64,000 bases of DNA from Notolepis coatsorum. Its lineage: Eukaryota > Chordata > Actinopteri > Aulopiformes > Paralepididae. Position numbers and translations under genes: made by a program. Positions 1 through 59,930 of the stretch are shown here, piece by piece (the first letter of the stretch is position 1; each line of letters opens with the position of its first letter). Below the pieces are notes generated by a model. The model saw only the letters and a program-made list of their open reading frames with translations. It was not told the origin of the DNA and ran no database searches. The stretch spans positions 13,141,689 through 13,205,688 of the forward strand of contig OZ020593.1 in assembly GCA_963971535.1 (NCBI GenBank), read 5' to 3'.

Positions 1-345
1 CTAACTAACTGATCAATACTAGTCTAGTCTAGTCTCTTGTTTTATCACAGGAGACTGCTTACTAACTAACTGATCAATACTAGTCTCTTGTTTTATCACA
101 GGAGACTGCCTACTAACTAACTGATCAATACTAGTCTCTTGTTTTATCACAGGAGACTGCTTACTAACTAACTGATCAATACTAGTCTAGTCTAGTCTCT
201 TGTTTTATCACAGGAGACTGCCTACTAGCTAACTGATCAATACTAGTCTCTTGTTTTATCACAGGAGACTGCCTACTAACTAACTGATCAATACTAGTCT
301 AGTCAGTCTCTTGTTTTATCACAGGAGAGACCGCCTACTAACTAT
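1..345. repeat. tandem repeat, about 6 units of 52-62 bp
   Basis: Units contain ctaactaactgatcaatac, a variable (agtct)1-3 stretch and ttgttttatcacaggagact. Length variation comes from the nested 5-bp repeat. The array runs off the left edge. Confidence 0.95.
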
Positions 346-775
346 TAACTAACCTGTAACATTTCACCAGTTAATCCTTTCCCAATTATCTTCTGATCAA
401 TAGACTAGGTTTCTGGAAATGGGTTGGCATTAGAATCGATTTATATGTATTGTCATCATTATACATCACAAGTACAGTACACAACGAAAATAAGTTTGGC
501 ATCCAACCAGAGTGCAAATGTGACAGTAAAGTGCAATAGTAATATACGTACAGGTGATTAAATTGAGTATATACTATATAAATTAGTACTACTGGCTATA
601 CTCAGCAATGTGCTGTCTATCTGTATGGCATGTATGTCATGTTATGATGAATTGAAAATTGTGTGTATTGAGCTGTACTGTATTGTACGTACCTACCCAT
701 TCTGCAATCTGTTAAACTTTTCTCAATCAATCAATCAATCAATCAATCTGCTTACCAACACGAAATCTAGTGTTC
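346..775 (+). mobile_element. LINE 3'-end remnants with (CAAT)n tail
   Basis: Contains two parts seen elsewhere in the window: the tatacatcacaagtacag / gtttggcatccaacc segment (also 4906-5350, 29570-30250, 43700-44140) and the gtgtattgagctgtactg ... (CAAT)n tail (also 19860-19945, and reversed at 16386, 25091 and 41098). Confidence 0.7.
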
Positions 776-839
776 TGATCAGCTGATGTTGACACAGCAA
801 TAACGTTATGACGCGTTACATAAGGTTTCAAAGTGACAA

Positions 840-1065
840 CAACAATGGTAAATGGACTGCATTTAGCACTTTTATCCAAAGCGCTTTACAATTTATGCCT
901 CACATCATTCACGGTGGAGGAAACCGTGCACAGTGAAGGGGTTAAGTGTCTTGCTCAAGGACGCTTCGATGCGCTACCGGGAGGAGCTGGATTAGAACCG
1001 AGAACCTTCAGATTACAGGACAGCCGTCAGCCGCTCTACCTCCTGAGCCACTGTCACATTTCTTT
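840..1065 (-). mobile_element. tRNA-derived SINE, reverse orientation
   Basis: On the minus strand it begins like TGGCTCAGGAGGTAGAGCGG (tRNA-like box A region) and ends in the tttatccaaagcgctttaca block. Same family at about 51065-51450 and 53226-53480. Confidence 0.7.
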
Positions 1066-1239
1066 CCTGTTGCAACTTGCAATGTTAGCTGATGCAATAG
1101 TTAGCAACAGCAAATACATTTGGGTCTAGCAACAGAACCGTCTATAGAAAAACAAATATGTATATATATATATAAGTATATATGTTCTATAGCTAAGTAT
1201 ATATGTAGTGTAGCTAAACAAGCTCTTCTGACTAAAGAC

Positions 1240-1745
1240 CCCTCCCCTCTGCATCTTCTGTCCGCCTCAGACCCACTCCTATCTGAGCAACTGGGGGGGG
1301 GGGGTCATCAAAGAGAAGCAGGCTATTCTCTGTCCTCGCTCCACAATGGTGGAACAAACTTCCCACCACAGTCAGACAGCTGAAACCATCACAGTCAGGG
1401 CAGCTGAAACCCGCCCAAATTTCCGCCGTCGACTAAAAACACACGTCTTCATTCAATATGGAAACAACACATTGCAAACGACTAACCTTCGTACTGTCTT
1501 TTACTGTTATGCACTTTGCTACTAAGTAATCTACCTTGCCTATACTACTACATAGTACATATGCTAATTTATCTATTCTACTATCATGCACTCACTCAAG
1601 ACTGTAGCACTCAAGCTTAAAACTGTTTGACGAACAATCTTATTGACCCTTAGCTGCCAGAGTTGTACCCTTCCCTTCCTGCTGACTTGTTGTACAGAAC
1701 TTGTAAGTCGCTTTGGATAAAAGCGTTCAGCTAAATGACTAAATT
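1240..1745 (+). mobile_element. LINE 3' end
   Basis: Reads a degenerate ORF2 C-terminus followed by the common tail acttgtaagtcgctttggat ... aaatgactaaat. The same tail is at 4768, 8171 and 31047, and reversed at 8208. Confidence 0.6.
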
Positions 1746-1848
1746 GTAAAAACGTAATGTAACGTAAGTCTGGAAAAGTGACATTGGATTGACTTGCTAT
1801 CTTCTACCCTATCAGAATGCTTGACTTGCTATCTTCTACCCTATCAGA

Positions 1849-50805
<48,957 letters not shown>

Positions 50806-51497
50806 CGGCGGGAGAAGACCAAGGTGGTGGTGGTGGAGGAGGAAGAAGAGGAACACGAGGAGGACGGCGGCGCTCTGGATCGGGGTTAAAGGGGCAGTTC
50901 ACCCGATATTTACAAAAACACATTTTCCCCCTTAACCCGGAGGGCTAGCTATCCATCCAGATTGTTTTGGTTGTGATGTCTGCAGTGGAGATGTCTTGGT
51001 ATGTAGCGCTCAAAGCGGCCAGAAAGATACATTTGGAAAAACTCAAAAGCAATGTACAAACGGTAAATAATAGACTGCATTTATACAGCGCTTTTTTATC
51101 CAAAGCCCTTTACAACCATTCACTCACACATTCACACGCCGACGACCATGCAAGGTGCTCAACCTGCTCATCAGGAGCAGTTAGGAGTTCAGTGTCTTGC
51201 TATTGTTATTATTTATTTTATTTTTTATTTAGATTCAATTTTATTGCCTATATTTATGCCTATATAGTAGTCTTTCTACTATTACCCTGCCCATACTCCC
51301 CCATGCTGCTATGATGCCCTGATTTCCACCAAGGGGATCAATAAAGGAATATCTCATCTCAAGGACCCTTCGACACGCTTCTGGGAGGAGCAGGAATCGA
51401 ACCGGGAGCCTTCCGATTACCAGACGACCACTCTACCTCCTGAGCCACTGTCGGCCGTAATTTCCAGAAATCATGACCCGGTTACTCCACAGACCAT

Positions 51498-52240
51498 TAG
51501 GGCTGACCCCTATTAGTCGATTAGTCGACTAAGCGGTCGAAAGGAGCCGTAGTCGACTGCCAACCTCTTAGTCGAATACAAAAAAAAATTAAACATTTAA
51601 ATTTAAATTTATAGAAAAATATATATATTTTTTTCTCATTCTTTCCAAAAGAAAAGAGACCTAGAAGCGTGGCTAACGCTAATGGCACGCATACCAGAGA
51701 GGCTAACTGCCTACGAAAACAGGTACAGAGGCACTGAAAGAGGATTTCACCCATCTAATGAACACACTAGACAAGACAAATAATAATAATAATAACTTTA
51801 TTTGTATAGCACTTTTCATACAGAGGTTGCAGTTCAAAGTGCTTCACAACAGTAAAAAATACAGGCATAAGCGAGCATAAAAATAAAAAATGTAAATACA
51901 AAGAGATAGAGAGATAGCAAGGTTAGGCAAATCACAGTTCTTCAGAAATACAAATAATAAAATAGAATAGATAGAGTAAAAAAGTGCGGTTTGATTCAGT
52001 ATATCAGAAATATCAAGATGTATCCATCAGTGGACCAATTGCATGCTTTTGCAGAGGACAAGAAGCCTTCAGTCGACTCCTTCAGACATTAAGCACCCCC
52101 ACAGCCCAAATGGAATGATAAAAAAATATATATATATATATTATACTTTAAAAAATTACTTTTTTGACTAATAGTCGACTAACGGCATATTTTGGCCAAT
52201 CATAGTCGACTATCCAAATCCTTAGTCGGGGACAGCCCTA
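51498..52240. mobile_element. hAT-like MITE, complete copy with nested insertion
   Basis: tagggctgacccctattagt ... ccttagtcggggacagccct, flanked by perfect CAGACCAT (51490-51497, 52241-52248). A (TAA)n-tailed SINE-like piece (about 51781-52008) is inserted where relatives in introns 18/19 are continuous. Confidence 0.92.
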
Positions 52241-52349
52241 CAGACCATGTTGTGAGCAGTTTTCATGTAGGAACTACTTTCTACCGAAGTGCCCCCAGGT
52301 CTGTGTGTTATCCTGAGTGACGGGGTCACGCTTTCTGCAGAGAGAGACG

Positions 52350-53130
52350 TTTTTATAAAAAAAATAATTTTTTTTTTATTATATTTCTTTTTGGGCTTTC
52401 CGTATTTTTCACCCATCCCAATTTAGTCGTTATGCCAATTCCCTTCCTGGTCGTTGTGCGCATTGCCCCACTGTCGGCCTGGGGAGGGTGTAGAACTACC
52501 ACATGCCTCCTCTGATACATGTGGAGTCGTCAGCCGCTTCTTTTCACCTGACAGCGAGGAGTCTCACTGGGGGAACGTAACGCACGCGGAGGTTCACGCT
52601 ATCTCCCCCCGATCCCCCTCTTGCTGAACAGGCGCCCCGACCGACCCACCAAGCCGGAGGTACCAGCTGACAGCTGGATTAGATACCAGAGTCTCAGTGA
52701 GTGCTTAGTCCACTGTGCTAGCCAGCCGCCCAAGAGACATTGCTTTTTTAAGTTTTTTTTTTTTATCCACTTTTTCTCCCATTTTCTATTTTTCTCCCAT
52801 CCCAATTTCGTATCATCCAATTCAACCCTCCCCTGTCTCGAACGCTGTTTCTTGCCTCCCACAAGCCGGCTGCAATGTGGACTAAGTCATACATAGCACG
52901 AGTCCCCTCCGATACTCGAGGTAACAGCAGTCGCATCTTCTCACCTGCGCGGCGCGATCTTTCAGCGTCAGGGGTCTGCGCTTTGGAGGGACGCCACCCC
53001 CATCGCTTCCTGATTCTACTGCGCAGGCGCACCAACCGACCTGTAGGAGTCGCTGTCCACAACGCCCGATCCCCACCCATCAGTTTCCCACCCCCTAATA
53101 CTGCCAATGTGTATTAGTATGAACGACCAG
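52350..53130 (-). mobile_element. two adjacent SINE family A copies, reverse
   Basis: Both begin with poly(T) and tctcccatcccaatt on this strand; the first (to about 52735) ends cagctgacagctggattaga, the second (52745-53130) ends attagtatgaacgaccagct. Confidence 0.8.
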
Positions 53131-53225
53131 CTAAACTGAAAGCAAGCTTTTTAAAGTTTTTCAAATGTATTTCTGAAGTGCCATTCAGCTCCATTGTACT
53201 TGAATGACGGCGGGCAGACATCTAA

Positions 53226-53480
53226 TTGGTAAATGGTGCATTTTATATAGTGCTTTTTATCCACAGCACTTTACAACTAACCTCACTTTCACCCGTTCAC
53301 CCAGACATTCACACACCGACAGCGGAGGCGACCGTGCAAGGTGCCGACCTGTTCATCAGGAGCTGTTAGGGGGTTAATAAGCGTCTCGCTCAAGGACACT
53401 TCGACACGCTGCCGGGAGCCGGAAACCGGGAACCTTTCCGATTACCAGACGACTGCTCTACCTCCTGAGCCACTGTCACC
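53226..53480 (-). mobile_element. tRNA-derived SINE (family of 840-1065), reverse
   Basis: ggtaaatggtgcattttata ... gctctacctcctgagccact; inserted in the MITE interior after gcagacatctaat. Confidence 0.8.
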
Positions 53481-54597
53481 CTGAGCAGAATGTCTCTCCG
53501 GCAGACGTCTCTAAAACTGGGCGAATCACACTAAAACGATCTGGATGGATAGAGGGCGCTCTGGGTAAGGGGGCAAATATGTTTTTTTGAATTTTGGGGT
53601 GAACTGCCCCTTTTTTAACTCTGGATTCAGTCATGGAGGACTAGATGTCTTGAATGGTGGCGCTTTTGAGAAAACTTATTTTTTTTGTACAGCTATGATT
53701 TCCTTACTAGTCGTAAAATGTAATTTAAACATGAGTATAAATAAGTAAACATAGTTATTTCAATAGGAATTTCAATAGCACTTTGAAAATGCAAAAAAAA
53801 ACTTGCTAAAATGCTGTTCTCAGGTTTTATGATCAAATGTTTGTTAATTTGAGTAGATGTTGGACTGTAGACGTCTTAACAGCCAAAGCATTTGACAGTC
53901 GCTAGTAAAACTAACCGAAGGAGCTTGCAGATTTCTTTCTTTTTATTCTCCTCACAAGCACGTGAAGTCTTTCTAAAGATGATCTCATATCACCACCATC
54001 CCCCTTCTTTCTGGATTCCTATTCACAACGCGTCCCCAAGTCAGGAGTGCTGATCTGCGGTCAGTGACCAGGAAACACTTAAGTCTTAATTATTACCTTG
54101 TTCAAACAAAAAATATATATATCTGAGCTGATTCCAGATCAGTACTCTCACTTTGAGAGGCTTTACGTATAATGGACCCTGGGTCTGTTCTGTTGTTAGA
54201 CCTGTTCTCAGATCTGTTTTATGAATATGAAACTGTTGTATAAACTATTTATTTTGTTTTGTTTTATAAACAGCTACTGTTAATAAGCGGTTGTAAAGTA
54301 ATGTATTTTGCAGTAATCATGTTTATGTTTCTCTGCATCTGTTTTCATGAGAAGTACTGTGTACATAGAAGACTCGAAAGCGGTGTTTGCTGACGCTGTA
54401 CATGCTGGCCGTTTACTCAGGGACATAATCATGATTTCTAATGCCTGACCTGAGTAACGGGGTCAAGTGACAGGCGGACACTCTCATAGGAAGCTCATTT
54501 CCTGTTTACATTCTTTAAAAATAGGCCCACCACACCATGGCACAAGCAGAGAAACTCGAGCTTTGCTCAATTCTTTTACAGATGCAAATTGTACTTA

Positions 54598-55180
54598 AAG
54601 ATGCTGTAAGTGGTATTTCTTGGTTAAAACACGTGTTGAATAGCTCTACATTCCAACAGCCATCGCTGATATATAGTGTGTCTGGTCAGTAACATGGGTC
54701 TCCCAGTCCCTCCTGCTCTGCAGTAAACAGCCATCACTGGTATAGTGTCTGGTCAGTAACATGGGGTCTCCCAGTCCCTCCACTCTGCAGTAAACAGCCA
54801 TCACTGGTATAGAGTGTCTGGTCAGTAACATGGGTCTCCCAGTCCCTCCACTCTGCAGTAAACAGAACCTACATTTTCTGGTATCCCTTCCCACTTTATC
54901 CAATCAGGAGAAATAACCCTAGCTATCTTTACTTATTTCAAGAAATCTTACCACGCCAAATTTGGTTATTGCACTGGCAGATTATTTTACTATTAAAAAA
55001 AGTAAGTACTATATCACTATATCAGTGATGGCTGTTTACTGCAGAGCAGGAGGGACTGGGAGACCCATGTTACTGACCAGACACTCTATAATCAGTGACG
55101 GCTGTCGGAATGTGGAGCTATTATTTTAACACGTAGACCATGTTTTTATTTGAATACCATTTACAGCACCTTTAAATTCC
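54598..55180. mobile_element. MITE with internal tandem repeat in the 3' UTR
   Basis: Inverted ends gatgctgtaagtggtatttc and taccatttacagcacctt. Inside are four copies (three forward, one reverse) of catcactggtatagtgtctg + gtcagtaacatgggtctccc. Confidence 0.85.
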
Positions 55181-55331
55181 ACTCATTCTAAAGCCTTAAG
55201 ACTTGTACAGAAATGCACTGTTCAATACATTGTGATTTATCATGCGAGAGAAAAGTGCGAACACAAGTTCCATATCAGTATTGTTTGAAGCCACTGAATA
55301 CTTCTCTGGGCTTTGCTCTGTAAAATATGTG

Positions 55332-55337
55332 AATAAA
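55332..55337 (+). promoter_or_regulatory. bdp1: candidate poly(A) signal AATAAA
   Basis: Canonical hexamer in AT-rich context (tatgtgaataaagttttg) with a TTTGTTTGTT downstream element, at the end of unique sequence downstream of the bdp1 stop. Confidence 0.5.
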
Positions 55338-55424
55338 GTTTTGTTTGTTCCCTTGTGAGTTCAGCCCAGCATCTAATCCAACTAAAGGAATTCATCTCTT
55401 GTCTGTATTCAGTAAAAGGCCTCA

Positions 55425-56380
55425 GAATACACCAGGGAAGGAAGAAGTGCTCGGTAGAGGGAGTGCAGGTAGAATACACCAGGGAAGGAAGAAGTGCTCG
55501 GTAGAGCGAGTGCAGGTAGAATACACCGGGGAAGGAAGAAGTGCTCGGTAGAGGGAGTGCAGGTAGAATACACCAGGGAAGGAAGAAGTGCTCGGTAGAG
55601 GGAGTGCAGGTAGAATACACCAGAGAAGAAGTGCTCGGTAGAGGGAGTGCAGGTAGAATACACCAGGGAAGGAAGAAGTGCTCGGTAGAGAGAGTGCAGG
55701 TAGAATACACCAGAGAAGAAGTCCTCGGTAGAGGGAGTGCAGGTAGAATACACCAGGGAAGAAGTCCTCGGTAGAGGGAGTGCAGGTAGAATACACCAGG
55801 GAAGGAAGAAGTGCTCGGTAGAGGGAGTGCAGGTAGAATACACCAGGGAAGAAGTGCTCAGTAGAGGGAGTGCAGGTAGAATACACCAGGGAGGGAAGAA
55901 GTGCTCGGTAGAGGGAGTGCAGGTAGAATACACCAGGGAAGGAAGAAGTGCTCGGTAGAGGGAGTGCAGGTAGAATACACCAGGGAAGAAGTGCTCTGTA
56001 GAGGGAGTGCAGGTAGAATACACCAGGGAGGGAAGAAGTGCTCGGTAGAGGGAGTGCAGGTAGAATACACCAGGGAAGGAAGAAGTGCTCGGTAGAGGGA
56101 GTGCAGGTAGAATACACCAGGGAAGAAGTGCTCGGTAGAGGGAGTGCAGGTAGAATACACCAGGGAAGGAAGAAGTGCTCGGTAGAGGGAGTGCAGGTAG
56201 AATACACCAGGGAAGAAGTGCTCGGTAGAGGGAGTGCAGGTAGAATACACCAGGGAAGGAAGAAGTGCTCGGTAGAGGGAGTGCAGGTAGAATACACCAG
56301 GGAGGGAAGAAGTGCTCGGTAGAGGGAGTGCAGGTAGAATACACCAGGGAAGGAAGAAGTGCTCGGTAGAGGGAGTGCCG
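55425..56380. repeat. minisatellite, about 22 copies of 37-48 bp
   Basis: Unit gtgctcggtagagggagtgc + aggtagaatacaccagggaa, with or without an extra ggaagaa. Long and short units alternate, a higher-order pattern. Starts about 90 bases after the candidate poly(A) signal. The long minus-strand ORFs here are artefacts of repetition. Confidence 0.96.
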
Positions 56381-56389
56381 GTTTGGCCA

Positions 56390-56552
56390 CATTGATCAGT
56401 ACTTCTCGAGAAGTCATTCGAGTCGGTCTGTTGAAGTCCAGCGACGGGTAGAAAACCACAGTTTGCAGGATATCCGTGACCCTGTCACTGAGGAGGGAGA
56501 AAGCGCTGTAGGAGAATGTAGAGATGATGGTAATGTCGGTCAGAGAGAAGAG
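56390..56552 (-). CDS. candidate internal exon of an unidentified gene, minus strand
   Basis: On the minus strand an acceptor-like ccttttagcccacag precedes an open frame LFSLTDITIISTFSYSAFSL then LSDRVTDILQTVVFYPSLDF and NRPTRMTSREVLINVAKP, with many C/G-ending codons. The frame then enters the minisatellite; a possible donor is TTCCCTG|gtgtat in its first unit. I do not recognise the protein. The plus strand is also open here for about 55 codons, so the call is weak. Confidence 0.3.
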
Positions 56553-56574
56553 CTGTGGGCTAAAAGGCTCGAGT

Positions 56575-57050
56575 TAAAGGAAAACTCCAACATTTTGGGA
56601 AATTAGCTTATTTGGCATCTACCCTGGAGTTAGACAAGAAGATGCATACCCTTTTTCTTCTCTGTGCATGCGGTAGGAGTAGGAAGACACGCACCGTTAG
56701 CCTAGCTTAGCGTCAGTCACTGGAAGTAGGTTCCTCCATTAGCCTAGTTCCAAACGTCTTCCTACTGCATGCACAGAGAATAAAAAGGTATGTATCTTAT
56801 TGTCTAACTCTAGGGTTCCCAAAATGTTGGAGTGTTAAAATACATACGTTTTATTTCTCTGTGCATGCAGTAGGAGTAGGAAGACGCGCACCGTTAGCCT
56901 AGCTTAGCGTCAGTCACTGGAAGTAGGTTCCTCCATTAGCCTAGTTCCCAACGTCTTCCTACTTCTACTGCATGCACAGAGAAGAAAAAGGTATGTATCT
57001 TCTTGTCTAACTCCAGGGTAGATGGCAAATAATCTAATTTGGTAAGGGGA
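56575..57050. mobile_element. MITE with internal palindromes
   Basis: aaggaaaactccaacatttt start; ctctgtgcatgcggtaggag and its complement alternate four times with accgttagcctagcttagcg. Confidence 0.7.
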
Positions 57051-57239
57051 TTGGGTTTTTTCATTGAGCCTTTATCCTCATCATTAGGGCACAAGTATCT
57101 TGTGTTTTATTATAAAGAACCGGTCGAGGGAAGTTGCTACAGGCAGGTCTATTTGTTGCTACAGTAAATGACGCTGTGATGTCATTGCGTGAGGATGTAG
57201 TTTACAAAATGATATTACTCAAAATCTCTGCAAAACATA

Positions 57240-57485
57240 TCTAATCCCAATCCACTTTATTTATAAAGCACATTTAAAAACAACACAGTTGTGCTGTACA
57301 AGTCCCACAACAAATATTTGCATAAAATAAAAGGATGTAAAAAGATAAAAGCACACAATAAAACATAATACAATGTGTGACGTAAAAAAGGCAGGTCTCT
57401 CAAACTGAAAACCAAAAGCCAAAGGAAATAAATGTGTTTTGAGGCGTGATTTAAACACCTGCAGAGAAATGAAAGATTTCAATGC
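57240..57485 (-). mobile_element. LINE/SINE 3' end, reverse
   Basis: ccactttatttataaagcac + atttaaaaacaac start and a minus-strand reading SLQVFKSRLKTHLF typical of the C-terminus of a LINE ORF. Confidence 0.6.
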
Positions 57486-57689
57486 CCCCCTTTAATCCTT
57501 GGCACGACTCCCTCTTGTAACGAGGCTTAGGCCCGTTTTGATCTCTCTTGAGAAACTAACCCTGCAGGAGAGCTGCTCTGTGCTCATTGGGTTAATTCTG
57601 ACACGTCTCACGGTGAAATCAGCTGATCGGTCCTGTATGCCGAGGCCTGTCGTGACTGTAGCTGAACTGAGCTGATCGCAGAGCGGAAC

Positions 57690-57713
57690 ATGAACACCTT
57701 CGACACTGACCAG
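57690..57713 (+). CDS. candidate first coding exon of a downstream gene
   Basis: ATG at 57690 codes MNTFDTDQ and ends CAG|gttagt, a good donor, after about 150 bp of unique non-repetitive sequence. No later exon was found in the window, and the donor context is partly repeated at about 58029. Product unknown. Confidence 0.2.
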
Positions 57714-58305
57714 GTTAGTAAAGCATTGTTGTTAATGAATCTACAAGTGATGTATTGAGGGGGTCGTTGACATTTACGCCCAAAATAGACTACAAGAGCA
57801 AGATCTGACTGATCTAAAATAATCACTTGGAGTGTGAATGTGATAATATCACAAGAAACTTGTTGGATATTTTTGACATTCACGTCACTATTCATTCTTT
57901 TTCATTAAATTTTTTTTTTGCTTCAATCAAACAATTATTATGAAAATGAAAACATTAGTCAGCACAGAACCCCACAATAATGACCAAAAGAAACGTTTAA
58001 TTGTTAATCGACTTTAACTGATGTTGACCAGGTTAGTAAAACATTATTGTTAATGAATAAGTGATGTATTGAGGGGGTTGTTGTGTGCAACTGTATGAAC
58101 ATGTAAACGACAACACGTAAATCTCTCCACTCAGCATTTCGGCCCTAGTTAGAAGAGCAAGATCTGATTTGAATATTATAATATATTTATTATTTAAAGG
58201 AACACGCCAGCACAGAACCCCATAATAATTACCAAAAGAAACATTCTATTTGAATTGTTAACTGACTTTAAGAAAACATTGTGCTATAATTGAACCCTTC
58301 CATAT
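57714..58305. repeat. two diverged copies of a 150-200 bp segment
   Basis: gaccaggttagtaaagcatt ... agagcaagatctga (57705-57810) recurs at about 58027-58170 with an insertion. No gene features. Confidence 0.7.
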
Positions 58306-58309
58306 AAGT

Positions 58310-58640
58310 CTGTTTTTTTTGTTTTGATCCACTTTTTCTCCTTATTTTCAATTTTTCTCCCATCCCAATTTCGCAGTTTTCAATTCTCCCCTCCCCTGTC
58401 TTGAACGTTGCTCGCATATGCCCCCCACAGGTCGGTTGTAGGGAGGATAGAAGCCTTGCATCACGTGTCCCCTCCGGTACATGAGGAGGCAGCCTGTCAC
58501 ATCTTTTCACCTGCCAGCGCGGACTCTCATTGGCGAGGTGTAACGTGTGGGAGGCTCACACTACCCCCGCCATTTCCTGTCTCTGCTGTGCAGGCGTCCC
58601 CCAACCTACCTGTAGGAGTCGCTGTCCACAACCTTAGATT
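58310..58640 (-). mobile_element. SINE family A, reverse copy
   Basis: Poly(T) start, ctcccatcccaatttcgcag, and gtaggagtcgctgtccacaa near its end. Confidence 0.75.
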
Positions 58641-58644
58641 TAGA

Positions 58645-59930
58645 TTAACCTTTTTGTAAATTTGTCAAAAGCATTTGACACAGTTGATCGCTCTCTTCTA
58701 TTGCAAAGCTTAATACATGTTGGTTTTGACACAGTTGCCTGCAAATGGTTTAATTAAGAGCTATCTGTCCAAGAGACTTCACTCACTTCAGTGTCTGAAA
58801 ACGCCAAATGTCCAATCCGAGTGCTTGCCCATTACAAAAGGCCGACCGCAAGGTTCAAACCTGGGCCCAGTCTTATTTACTATTTATATGAATGATATTG
58901 TCTCTTTGTTGAGGGGTTGTCGGGCTCATCTCTATGCAGATGACACTATTGTCTATTGTACAGTGCCAAAGGTACTGTGTGTGATGATTTGTATTATTAT
59001 TATTATTATTATTATATGTAACGGATGGTACCGCGCAGCGCAGTCACGATGGACTTGACTGGGGCGAGTAGCGGTACTATGGGTTAAACTCACTCTCACT
59101 CTTAAAAGACACAGACACGTTGCAAAGCAGTGAATTTACCTCTTGGTATAGCGGTCTGTGCTGTTGCCCGCGGTGTGGGAGACCGCGGGTTCGAAACTCC
59201 CCCGGGGCATCGAAGTTTAAGGTGACGATGTCACAACCGTTACATATATCCACTCTAAATGCATCTGATATTGAGAGTTAAAGAATAATGCATATCTTGG
59301 CATCTGGCTTGATGAGAAATTTACATTTAAATGCCATGTAGATAATCTTGCAAATAAACTGCGTCAGGAGGTTGGCTTTTTGTACAGAAACAACACCAGT
59401 TTTCCTATGTTTAGCAGAAGGAGGGTCGTTGAAGCCTGTTTTGGATTATGGAGACATAGTTTATAGACATGCTGCTGCTTCCACTCTAAAGCCTCTGGGC
59501 TGTATATCATTCTGTTCTTAGATGTATCACTGGTGACAGTACAGTACCCATCATTGTATCCTATATGCTAAGGGTGGGTGGTCCTCCCTGGTAGAGATAC
59601 ATGACTTGCTTTGGTATCTGTTTCTGTACAAGGCCATTATTGGTCATCTCCCAACCCTACATCACCTCATTGCTGGATTGGCACTCTGGACCTTATGATA
59701 CTCTCTCTGGTGATTGACTTTTACACTTAAGGTTCCTAGAGTTTGCACTGAATTACTGTAGGAACATCTGCTTTTAGCTTCTGTGCCCCAGAAACATGTT
59801 TTACAATGCACTTTAAAACTCAATGCATTAGTATCTATTGGTCAGTTTAAATCTTTAAGCCACTTCACCACAGTCTGCAGTTGTTTTTAATTATTTGACT
59901 GTAAATGTTTAATTGATTGACCTTTCTGTT
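58645..59930 (+). pseudogene. degenerate LINE reverse transcriptase (non-LTR retrotransposon)
   Basis: With frameshifts, reads LSKAFDTVDRSLL, KGRPQGSNLGPVLFTIYMND, and LYADDTIVY (the RT catalytic box), then after an insertion YLGIWLDEKFTFK, NKLRQEVGFLYRN and RCITGDS-like text. Several stops and shifts; not functional. Interrupted by the element at 59017-59244. Confidence 0.9.
59017..59244 (+). mobile_element. tRNA-like insertion with inverted ends inside the LINE
   Basis: tgtaacgg at the left and ccgttaca at the right. Inside, TGGTATAGCGG (59137-59147, fits box A) and GGTTCGAAACT (box B-like, about 59189) followed by ccccggggca suggest a tRNA-related core; the 5' acceptor strand does not pair, so it is not a tRNA gene. 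Confidence 0.6.

Larger units (their letters stand above)
50888..53617. mobile_element. MITE expanded by nested insertions in the 3' UTR
   Basis: aaaggggcagttcaccc at the left and gggtgaactgccccttt at the right end, bounded by TTAA on both sides. Nested inside: SINE 51065-51450 (itself cut by a LINE tail at 51210-51360), hAT-like 51498-52240, SINE A copies 52350-52735 and 52745-53130, SINE 53226-53480. Confidence 0.75.
50806..55360 (+). other. bdp1: probable bdp1 3' UTR
   Basis: No further splice site is needed after the stop. Unique sequence resumes at 53618 after a nested transposon cluster and again after a MITE at 55180, ending at AATAAA (55332-55337) followed by a GT-rich stretch, which fits a poly(A) site. 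The unique parts 53618-54597 and 55181-55330 show no ORF or repeat that I recognise. An earlier AATAAA near 51341 lies in a LINE tail and could give a shorter form. Confidence 0.5.

Noticed and set aside
55409-56459. 327- and 345-residue minus-strand ORFs (LPSLVYSTCTPSTEHFF-type repeats)
   Set aside because: Both frames run through the 37-48 bp minisatellite, alternating peptide phase with unit length. Only the 56390-56459 end has any non-repeat content and is listed as a weak candidate exon.
59130-59206. Functional tRNA gene
   Set aside because: Box A- and B-like elements are present, but the 5' acceptor strand does not pair with ccccggggca and no normal cloverleaf could be drawn; it is better treated as a tRNA-derived repeat core.
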